The notes beneath the pieces were generated by a model that saw nothing but the letters and a program-made list of their open reading frames with translations, was not told where the DNA came from and ran no database searches. 59,905 bases of DNA, taken from the NCBI GenBank assembly GCA_004173515.1, contig SECN01000003.1:1-59905 (forward strand), given 5' to 3'. The translations under genes were made by a program, and so were the position numbers. This DNA is from Myxococcaceae bacterium. GTDB taxonomy: Bacteria; Myxococcota; Myxococcia; Myxococcales; Myxococcaceae. This document shows, one piece after another, positions 16,824 to 25,300 of the stretch (positions within the stretch are counted from its first letter, which is position 1; each line of letters opens with the position of its first letter).

Positions 16824-17141
16824 TCAGGCTTCCTGCGGCGCGGCGGCCTTCTTCAGCCGCTCGAAGTTGTTGTCGATGCCGTGGCGCACGTCCGCGAGCA
16901 TGTGCACCTCGAACTCCTGGTAGGGGAACGAGGGCCACTCGCGCAGCCGCGTCAACAGGGCCTCGTGCGACTCCGCATTGAGGATGCACATGCCCATCTT
17001 GGGCAGCACGTAGTACGCGCAGTCCATGGTGCCATCCATCAGCCGCGCGCCGACCCAGTCGCGCACGTCGCGGTTGAGGGCGACCGGATCCGGGGGCTGC
17101 GGGCCGCTCTGACGATCCTTGGCGAAGATGAGGAACTTCAT
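16824..17141 (-). CDS. Small muconolactone-isomerase-like (ferredoxin-fold) protein
   Basis: A 105-residue cytoplasmic protein starting MKFLIFAKD, with an alpha/beta pattern like the muconolactone isomerase/YCII/DUF3303 group of dimeric alpha-beta barrels. CAYYVLPKMGMCILNAES and the EFEVHMLADV strand fit that fold. Some relatives are catalysts (isomerases, cyclases), others of unknown role. It sits inside the biosynthetic operon, 40 bp after the thioesterase gene and 18 bp before the oxygenase gene, so it may shape or cyclise the polyketide product; this is inference. Starts at the ATG at 17141, preceded by GGAG. Confidence 0.7.
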   Translation of the reverse strand: MKFLIFAKDRQSGPQPPDPVALNRDVRDWVGARLMDGTMDCAYYVLPKMGMCILNAESHEALLTRLREWPSFPYQEFEVHMLADVRHGIDNNFERLKKAAAPQEA

Positions 17142-17181
17142 CGCTGCTGACTCCTTGAGGTGAGAAAGGGGGAAGGGCGCT

Positions 17182-17970
17182 TCAGGCGGCCCGGGCTGAA
17201 CCCGCGGTGCTCGCGAGCGCGCGGCGCAGGGTCTGCAAGAGTCCCCGGGGCGTGTCCCGGAGGAAGAAGTGGTCGCCCAGGAACGAGCGCGCCGTGAACG
17301 GACCGCGCGTCTGCTCGCGCCAGCCCTCCAGGTGGTGTTCCTGCACGTAGTCCTCGCTGCCGCGGAACGCGGACACCGGGCACTCCAGTGGTGCCTCCTC
17401 GGTGTACTGGTAGCTTTCGCAGACGGCCGTGTCCGCCAGCAGCGACGGCAGGACCAGCTGCTTCAGCTCCTCACCCATCGACTCGGGGATGCCCCGCTCG
17501 GTGAGCAGGGCCCGTACCACTTCCGGATCCGCTTCATGCGTCCTGGCCTTGGGCGGCGTACCCGTCAGCAATTGCGGCGCGGTGTAGCTGGCGAGGAACA
17601 GGTGCATCGGCGCGGGGAGCCCGTGGCGGCGCAGCGCCCGGGCCAGTTCGAAGGACAGGAGCGCGCCCATGCTGTGCCCGAACAGGGCGAAGGGTTTGTC
17701 CTGTCGCGCCCGCACCACGTCCACCAGTGGCTCCACCAGCGCGGGCACCTCCGTGAGGGGCGTCTCGCGCAGGCGGTTCTCCCGGCCCGGAAGCTGGACG
17801 GGGAGCACCTCCACGTCGGGCGCCAGGTGCGGGGCCCACGTGCGGAACAGCGAGGCCCCTCCGCCCGCGTGCGGCAGGCAGAACAGGCGCACGCGCGCCT
17901 CCGGCCTGGGCGTGTGGTGGGAGAGCCAGGACTCGGTGGCGTTCGGGATGGGCTCCATTGTGGGTCTCAT
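17182..17970 (-). CDS. Type II thioesterase
   Basis: An alpha/beta hydrolase of 262 residues of the NRPS/PKS-associated type II thioesterase family, which clears wrongly loaded or stalled acyl groups from carrier proteins. It has the LFCLPHAGGGASLFRTW oxyanion-loop region, PVQLPGREN, the nucleophile elbow FGHSMGALL (S100), and the catalytic His in LGDHFFLRD near residue 240. It follows the PKS-glycosyltransferase gene by 13 bp. As no thioesterase domain is built into the megasynthases, this protein is also a candidate for product release. A second ATG at 17958 is possible. Confidence 0.93.
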   Translation of the reverse strand: MRPTMEPIPNATESWLSHHTPRPEARVRLFCLPHAGGGASLFRTWAPHLAPDVEVLPVQLPGRENRLRETPLTEVPALVEPLVDVVRARQDKPFALFGHSMGALLSFELARALRRHGLPAPMHLFLASYTAPQLLTGTPPKARTHEADPEVVRALLTERGIPESMGEELKQLVLPSLLADTAVCESYQYTEEAPLECPVSAFRGSEDYVQEHHLEGWREQTRGPFTARSFLGDHFFLRDTPRGLLQTLRRALASTAGSARAA

Positions 17971-17983
17971 GAGGGGGGACGGT

Positions 17984-20900
17984 TCAGGGGGCGCCGAGGA
18001 CGCGGCGGTAGAGGGCGATGTTGGCGGTGATCATCCGCTCCAGGCCGAAGAGGTCGGCCACGCGGCGCTGACCGGCTTCGCCCAGTTGCCGCGCCCGTGT
18101 CGGGTCATCGAGCAGGGCGAGCGTGGCGTTGGCGAGCTCACCGACGTCCACCTCGTGCAACTCGCTGCCGGACACAGGGCGGACGGGGACGTGGAGGCCG
18201 GCCTCGCCGTGCTGAAGGATCTCCGACAACCCTCCGACGTCGGTGGCCACCAGCGGGACGCCGGAAGCCATGGTCTCGATGGCGGTGTAGCCGAAGGGCT
18301 CGTAGATGGAAGGCACCACCGCCACGTCCGCTATGCGGTGCAGGAGTGCCAACTGCGTGCGCGGCAGCTTGCCCAGCAGCTTGATGCGGCCGAGCAGGGG
18401 CGCGTACTGCTCGCGCAGTCGGTGGACCATCTGCGTGGACTCGCGCGAGTCCGTGCCGCCCGCGAGCAGGTAGACGGTGTCCGGCCTCGCGGCGAGCACG
18501 CGCTCGGCGGAGGCGAAGAGCGCGGGGATGCCCTTCATCGGGTGGAGCCGGCCGGTGTACAGGACGACGCGCGTCTCTGGCCCCGCCACCGTGGCGCGCA
18601 GCTTCGCGAAGGCCTTCGCTCCGTGCGGGGACTTCATGAAGGGCTCCAGCTCCATCGCGCAGTGGATGGTGTGGAGCTTCTCCGCGGGCAGGCGGCACTG
18701 CTCGCGGATGAGCGTGCTCATGGAGGCGCTCACGGAGACGACGTGCGTGCCACCGTCGTAGAAGCTGCGCTCCTGCTCGACGATCTCCGGATCCGGCTGC
18801 TGCCCCCACCACCGCTCCACGGGCTCGGAGATGTAGTGGCTGGTTCCGATGACGGGCACGCCGGATTCACGGCCCAACCGACGCGCGGCTTCGTGTGTAT
18901 GCCATTGGTGGAAGTGCAGGAGGTCCGGCTTCTCCTCCGCGATGCGCGCGCGGCCGTACTGGTACAGGTCCTCGTTGAAGGCGCGGATGCCCTGCACCAG
19001 CGTCAGGTGCGCCGCCTTGGCGAAGCTCGCCTTGCCGGGGGGCACCATGTGCACCGACACCCCGTTGGGCTGGCGCACGATGTTGGCTTCCCCAGGCGTA
19101 TAGGACAGCACCGTCACGCGGTGGCCGGAGCGCGCGAGCCCATTGGCCAGCTCATAGACATACGTGCCGACGCCGCCCGCGATGTTGGGCGTGTACTCCA
19201 TGGCCAGGATGAGCACATGGAGCGGCCGGCCCGTGCTGGAGGTCTGGACGGCGACACCGGCAGGCGCTTCCGGGGGCCTGACCAGGGATTGCGACTCCTG
19301 GAGCGCCGCCAACGCGCGCACCAGGGCGTCCTTCTGCGCGTCTTCGTCTCGGGGCTCCTGGGCCACGCCCAGGTTGTTCAGCAGCGCCGAGAGCTGGCTG
19401 GCGGTGGGTGCCTCGAACAGCGATTGGAGCGGCACCGTCACGCCGAAGGTGTCGCGCAACCGCCCGACGACGGCGGTGGCGAGCAGCGAGTGGCCCCCCA
19501 GGTCGAAGAAGCTGTCGTGGATGCCCACCGGATCGATGCCCAGCACGTCCTGGAGGATGCGGACGATGGCGCCTTCCGGGTCGGTGCGGGGCGCGACGTA
19601 GGTGGTGCGCAGTGCGGGGCGCGGGTGCTGTGTCGCGGACGTCGCCGAGACCACCACCGCTGGCGCATGCCCCTCCGTCACCCCCGTGGCTACCGGGGGA
19701 ACGTGGCTGGCGTCGATCCAGTAGCGGCGCCGCTCGAAGGGATAGGCCGGCAATGGCAGGCGGCGGCGGAACTCGTCCCGGTGGTAGCGCTTCCAGTCCG
19801 GCTTCACGCCCTCCATCCACAACTGGCCCAGGGCCCCGTGCAGCACGTTCAGGTCGGACTGCGCATCGTCCGGGTGGCGCAGGGAGGTGATGGCCGAAAC
19901 GCGGATGGCCCGCGTGGTTCCCAGTTGGTTGGCGAAGGTGGTGAGGGTGCGGCCGGGCCCGACTTCGAGCAGCACGCGGTCCGGCTGCTGGAGCAGCGTT
20001 TCCAATCCCGCGGCGAAGCGCACGGGCTGGCGCAGGTGTGTGGCCCAGTACTTCGGTGACGTGGCTTCCGCGGGCGTGATCCACGTGCCGGTGACGTTGG
20101 ACACGTAGGGGATGCGCGGGGCCTTGAGGCTGAGCTTTCGCACCCGGGCGGTGAAGGGTTCGAGGATGGGTTCCATCATCCCCGAGTGGAATGCGTGCGA
20201 CGTCTTCAGGACACGGCAGGCGACCTGTCGCTCCACGAGCCGCGAACGGAGGGCTTCCACGGCGGGCGCAGGGCCGGCGACGACGCAGAAGGAAGGCGCG
20301 TTGACCGCCGCCAGCGACACGTCCGCCGACAGGAGCGGAAGGACCTCCGCTTCCGGAAGCGCCACGGACAGCATCGAACCCGCCGGCAGCTCCTGCATCC
20401 ACTGGCTGCGATCCACCACCAGCTTGAGCGCGTCCTCCAGGGAGAAGACGCCCGCGAGGCAGGCCGCGACGTACTCGCCCACGCTGTGACCGATCATCGC
20501 CTGCGGCTCGATGCCCCAGGACATCCACAGCTTCGCGAGCGCGTACTCCACGGTGAACAGCGCGGGCTGCGTCACCCGCGTCGTTTCAAGCTGTCTCGCG
20601 GCGTCGGCCGTGGCATCCGTGGCGGGGTACACCACCTCCCGCAGGTCGAGCCCCAGATGCGGTTTCAGCAGCGCCGCGCAGGCATCCACCTGCTCGCGGA
20701 ACACCGGCTCGCCCCGGTACACGTCCGCCGCCATCCGCACGGACTGCGTGCCTTGTCCCGGGAAGAGGAAGACCACGGGCCGACCGGTGCGCTCCTCCGT
20801 ACCGGTGAGCTGACGGCGGGCGCGCGACTCGCCCGCGAGCGCTTCCACCGCGTCCGGTACGCTGTCGCAGACCACCGCTCGGCGGTGCGCGAACTGGCGG

Positions 20901-22372
20901 CGCCCCGTCTGGAGCGTGTGGGCCACGTCGGCCAGGGAGGCCGTGGGCCGCGCGCGCAGATGCGTCGCGAGGTTCGCGGTCATCGCGTCCAGTGCCGTGG
21001 GCGTCTTCGCGGACAGGACCAGCACCTGCGTCGCACGTGAGGCAGGAGCGGTGTCTCGCGTCGGCGCTTCCTCCAGCACCAGGTGCGCGTTGGTGCCGCC
21101 CATACCGAATGCGCTGACCCCCGCTCGGCGCGGCGTCTTGCCGGCCTTCCACTCCTTCAGGTCCGTGTTGACGAAGAAGGGGCCGTTGTTCCAGGGGATG
21201 TGCGGGTTGGGCTGTTCAAAGTGGAGGCTGGGCGGCAGCTTGCGGTGACGCAGCGCCAGCACCGTCTTGATCAGCCCCGCCACGCCGGCCGCCGCATCCA
21301 GGTGGCCGATGTTCGCCTTCACGGAGCCCAGCGCACAGGAGCGCTTCGGCGCTTCGGTGCCACCGAAGGCCTTGTTGAGCGCCTGGACCTCGATGGGGTC
21401 CCCCAGCGAGGTGCCGGTGCCGTGCGCTTCGACGTACGCGATGGACTCCGGGGCGACGTCCGCGCTGCCCAGCGCTTCGGCGATGACCTCCGCCTGTCCA
21501 TCCACGCTGGGCGCGGTGTAGCCCACCTTGTTTGCGCCATCGTTGTTGACGGCCGAGCCCTTGATGACGGCGTGGATGAAGTCCCCATCCGCCAGTGCAT
21601 CCGACAGACGGCGCAGCGCCACCACGCCCGCGCCACTGCCGAAAACGATGCCCTTCGCGTCCGCGTCGAAGGGGCGGCAGTGCCCGTCCGGCGACAGGAT
21701 GCCACCCTCGATGAACGGGTAGCCGTACTGCTGCGTGAGGTTGATGGAGGCGCCGCCCGCGAGCGCCAGGTCGCACTCGCCATTGAGCAGGCTCTGGCAG
21801 GCGACGTGGACCGCGACGAGCGACGTGGAGCAGGCGCTCTCCACGTTGAAGCTGGGCCCCTTCAGGTCCAGCTTGTAGGAGACGCGCGTGGTGAGGAAGC
21901 TGCCGGCGTTGCCCAGGTTGAGCTGGAGCGGATCCACCGAGCGCAGCACGGCCGGGTTGGAGGCCAGGTTCACCAGCAGGTAGGTGCTCAGGGCCGCGCC
22001 GCCGAAGACGCCCACCAGCAGCTCTTCGTCTGGCGTGCCCCGGTGGCCCGCGCCTTCCAGCGCCTCCCAGGCGCACTCCAGGAAGAGGCGCTGCTGCGGA
22101 TCCATCAGCTCCACCTCGCGCGGGGTGTAGCTGAAGAAGCCCGCGTCGAAGCGGGTGCAGTCCTCCAGCCGCGCCGCCGCCTTCACGAAGCCCGGCGTGC
22201 GCAGCAGCGACGGGTCCGCGCCGAGCGCGAGCAACTCTTCATCCGTGTACCGGACGATGGACTCGACACCGTCGCAGATGTTGCGCCAGTACTCGTCCAG
22301 GTCCTTCGCGCCGGGAAAGCGTCCCGCGATGCCGACGATGGCGACTTCCGCGCCGGTCAGGGTGTCCGCCAT
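17984..22372 (-). CDS. Type I polyketide synthase module (KS-AT-ACP) fused to a GT4 glycosyltransferase
   Basis: A 1462-residue megasynthase. Ketosynthase, about 8-430: active Cys in ESACSTSLVAVH, His in EAHGTGTSLGDP and NIGHLDAAAG. Acyltransferase, about 530-830: FPGQGTQ, GHSVGEY, and the HAFH motif that marks malonyl-CoA use. No KR, DH or ER. Acyl carrier protein at about 925-1010 with DLGGHSLLA. From about 1049 to the end is a complete family-4 glycosyltransferase: ILAMEYTPNIAGGVGTYVYE, HFHQWHTHE, VLYTGRLHPMKG and the donor-binding E-x7-E in EPFGYTAIETMASG. GT4 enzymes are normally separate proteins; here one takes the place of a release domain. Gene starts 10 bp after the previous stop, with TAGGAG overlapping that stop. 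It probably adds the last malonyl unit and glycosylates the chain. Confidence 0.93.
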   Translation of the reverse strand: MADTLTGAEVAIVGIAGRFPGAKDLDEYWRNICDGVESIVRYTDEELLALGADPSLLRTPGFVKAAARLEDCTRFDAGFFSYTPREVELMDPQQRLFLECAWEALEGAGHRGTPDEELLVGVFGGAALSTYLLVNLASNPAVLRSVDPLQLNLGNAGSFLTTRVSYKLDLKGPSFNVESACSTSLVAVHVACQSLLNGECDLALAGGASINLTQQYGYPFIEGGILSPDGHCRPFDADAKGIVFGSGAGVVALRRLSDALADGDFIHAVIKGSAVNNDGANKVGYTAPSVDGQAEVIAEALGSADVAPESIAYVEAHGTGTSLGDPIEVQALNKAFGGTEAPKRSCALGSVKANIGHLDAAAGVAGLIKTVLALRHRKLPPSLHFEQPNPHIPWNNGPFFVNTDLKEWKAGKTPRRAGVSAFGMGGTNAHLVLEEAPTRDTAPASRATQVLVLSAKTPTALDAMTANLATHLRARPTASLADVAHTLQTGRRQFAHRRAVVCDSVPDAVEALAGESRARRQLTGTEERTGRPVVFLFPGQGTQSVRMAADVYRGEPVFREQVDACAALLKPHLGLDLREVVYPATDATADAARQLETTRVTQPALFTVEYALAKLWMSWGIEPQAMIGHSVGEYVAACLAGVFSLEDALKLVVDRSQWMQELPAGSMLSVALPEAEVLPLLSADVSLAAVNAPSFCVVAGPAPAVEALRSRLVERQVACRVLKTSHAFHSGMMEPILEPFTARVRKLSLKAPRIPYVSNVTGTWITPAEATSPKYWATHLRQPVRFAAGLETLLQQPDRVLLEVGPGRTLTTFANQLGTTRAIRVSAITSLRHPDDAQSDLNVLHGALGQLWMEGVKPDWKRYHRDEFRRRLPLPAYPFERRRYWIDASHVPPVATGVTEGHAPAVVVSATSATQHPRPALRTTYVAPRTDPEGAIVRILQDVLGIDPVGIHDSFFDLGGHSLLATAVVGRLRDTFGVTVPLQSLFEAPTASQLSALLNNLGVAQEPRDEDAQKDALVRALAALQESQSLVRPPEAPAGVAVQTSSTGRPLHVLILAMEYTPNIAGGVGTYVYELANGLARSGHRVTVLSYTPGEANIVRQPNGVSVHMVPPGKASFAKAAHLTLVQGIRAFNEDLYQYGRARIAEEKPDLLHFHQWHTHEAARRLGRESGVPVIGTSHYISEPVERWWGQQPDPEIVEQERSFYDGGTHVVSVSASMSTLIREQCRLPAEKLHTIHCAMELEPFMKSPHGAKAFAKLRATVAGPETRVVLYTGRLHPMKGIPALFASAERVLAARPDTVYLLAGGTDSRESTQMVHRLREQYAPLLGRIKLLGKLPRTQLALLHRIADVAVVPSIYEPFGYTAIETMASGVPLVATDVGGLSEILQHGEAGLHVPVRPVSGSELHEVDVGELANATLALLDDPTRARQLGEAGQRRVADLFGLERMITANIALYRRVLGAP
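20421..20550. repeat. AT-domain segment nearly identical to the one at 25011-25140 (copy 1)
   Basis: This 130-bp segment of the PKS-GT gene encodes the AT region ending in GHSVGEY and EDALKLV. The same 40 or so residues, including KLWMSWGIEPQAMIGHSVG, occur in the neighbouring PKS, and the DNA differs at only a few positions. The rest of the two AT domains is more diverged. Confidence 0.8.
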
Positions 22373-22382
22373 GAGGTGACTC

Positions 22383-25300
22383 CTACTTCGGATCCAGCTT
22401 GCGCTGGAACCGCTCCCTGCGCTGGGCGCCGCGCGTGCGGCGCTCCGTGAAGGTGGGGGCCGCTTCGGGCTCCGGGCCGCCGCCCAGCAACCGGGTCAGC
22501 GCGCCCAGGGTGGGGTTCTCGAAGAGTTTGACGACGGGCAGGTCCACGCCCATCGAGCGCTTCACTTCCGCGATGACCTTCAACCCGATGAGCGAGTTGC
22601 CGCCCAAATCGAAGAAGTTGTCGTGGGGGTTCACCCGCTCCACCCCCAGGAGCCGCTGCCAGATGCCCGCCAGCTTCTGCCCCGGGTCTCCCTCCGCGGC
22701 CTCCACGTCCCCGGCGGCCACGGCCGACGACAGCGCGTCCGCGAGCGAGGGCATCAGGTCCTGGACCTGGAAGGGATTGGAGTGGTTCGCGAGCACGGCG
22801 GTCAGGTCCTGCGTGGACACCAGCACCTGGGGCAGCTTCGCACCCAGCACGCGGTCGAACACCTGACGGCCCTCGGCCGACTTCAGGCCGTGTTCGAGCA
22901 GGGCGTCGCGCAGATGCTTGAGCGAATCCGGCATCGCGGTGGTGACGGCCTGACCCACCTCCTGCCATGTGTCCCAGCCGACCGCGAACACCGGCCCGTC
23001 GCCCTCGGCCGCGCGCTCCTGGGCGAAGGCATCCAGGAAGGCATTGGCCGCGCAGTGCTCCACCTGACCGAAGTCACCGACGATGGCCGTGCGCGATGAG
23101 CACAGCATGAAGAAGTCCAGCGGCGTGCCCCGCAGCAGCGCGTGCAGCACGCGCGTTCCCCGGACCTTCGCCCGGAAGACCGTGGCCATGGAGTCGGCCG
23201 TCTTGAACTGGCTCAGCCCGCCCGCCGGCACGCCCGCGGCGTGGATGACGCCGTGAAGCTCCCCGAAGGCAGTCCTTGCCTGCTGGAGCACGGCCTCCAT
23301 CCGCGAGGCATCCCCCACGTCCGCGCGCAACACGAGCACCTCCGCGCCCAGGGACTCCAGGGCCTGGAGCTGCTGGATGCGCTGGCTCGTCGCATCCGCC
23401 TCACCATGCGCCGTGAGCCAGCCCGCCCACTCCGCGCGTTCGGGGAACGCGGAGCGTCCGAGCAGCACGAGCCGCGCCTGCACAGTGCGCGCGAGGTGCT
23501 CCGCCAGCACCAGTCCGATGCCACCGAGTCCACCGGTGATGAGGTACGTGCCACGCTGCCGCAGCCGGGACACCGTGGGAGGCAGCTTCACGGGTTCGAA
23601 GTCCTGCTCCCAGCGGTGATGTCCCCGCAGGGCGACCGTCGCGCCCGCCAACGGGATGGCCAGCTCCGCGAGCAGCCTTTCCACCAGCGCCTCCGTGCGC
23701 CCCAGCTCCACGTCGATGCTCCGGCACGTCAGCTGCGGCATCTCGCGAGGAAGCACGCGGCACGGCCCCAACACGGTGGCCTTCTCCGGGCACAGGGCTT
23801 CATGCCCGGTGACGGCCTGCACGCCCGTGGAGAGGATGTCGAGATGGCGTACGGCCTGGGGCACGGAGCCCAATGCCTGCGCGAGCATCAGCAGGCTGTT
23901 GAAGCCGAGCTGCTGCACCCGCTCCGGTTCCGCCTTGGAGGGCTCCTCCACGCTCCACAGGTGGACGATGCGCTCGGGCAGACGGTCCTCCTCGGTGAGC
24001 GAGGCCATCAGCGACGTGTAGTCGTCCCGACGGTCCGGCTGAAGCTCATACGCCGAGTCACCCGCGCGGCCGAAGGACGTGCCGGCTGAAACGGTGGTGA
24101 CGGTGTGGCCTGCCTCCTGAAGCCGGCGGGCCAGCTGTTGTCCCAACCCCTGCGCATCCACGAATAGCAGCCAACGCTGGGACACGAACTCCGCGGGCGG
24201 TGCGGGCGGCAGGGCCCGCTTCCACGAAGGCAGGTAGAACCAGTCTCCAAGGTCCGGCCGCTTCTGGAGCGAGGCCACCGGCGCCGCCGTGTGCACGGGG
24301 CGCGGATCCATCCAGTGCCGCTGCCGTTGGAAGGGATAGGTGGGCAGCACCACGTAGCGGCGCTGCTCATCCGCGTGGACGCGTGACCATGGGATACGAA
24401 CGCCCGCCTGCCACAGCCGCCCCAGCGTGGTGAGCAGGAAGGCGCCATCCGGCTGCGACTCGCGCGTGGAGCGCATGGACGCGGCGGTGAGGACCGTGGA
24501 CGCACGGTCGATCTGCAACCGCGCCAGGGAGCTGAGCGTGCGGCCCGGACCGACCTCCAGGAGCACGTGCTTCGGCTCCGCGAGCAGCGTCTGGATGCCC
24601 TGGCCGAACCGCACCGTGTGCCGCAGGTGACGCACCCAATAGTCCGGGCTCGTCGCCTCCTCGGGGGTGATCCACGTGCCGCTCACGCCGGAGACGAACG
24701 GCCGCGTGGGCTGTCCCAGCTTGAGCTTCGCGAGGAACGCCCCGAAGGCCGGCAGGATGGGCTCCACGAGGTGCGAATGGGCCGCCACGTCGATGTGCAG
24801 TCGGCGGAACTCCACGTCCCGCGTGCCCAGCTCCGTGACGAGCCGCTCCACCGCCGCGCTGTCTCCCGCGACCACGCACTGCTCCGGGCCGTTGAGGGCC
24901 GCGAGCGAGAGGTGGTCTCCCAGCAGGGGGCGCATGGCCTCCTCGGAGAGGGACACGCTCACCATCTCGCCTCGGGGCAGCCGCTCGAAGAGGCGGCCGC
25001 GCTCGCAGACCAGCTTGAGCGCGTCCTCCAGCGAGAAGACTCCGGCGAGGCAGGCCGCGACGTACTCACCGACGCTGTGGCCGATCATCGCCTGCGGCTC
25101 GATGCCCCAGGACATCCACAGCTTCGCGAGCGCGTACTCGACGACGAAGAGGGCGGGCAGGGCGGTGGAGGTCCGCGTCAGCTTGCCCTCGGTCTCCTCG
25201 GCCGTCCTTACCGGGTAGACGATGTCGTGCAGGTCCAGGCCCGCATGGCGCTTGAGCAGGGCCGCGCACGCGTCGAAGTGCTCGCGGAACACGGGCTCCT

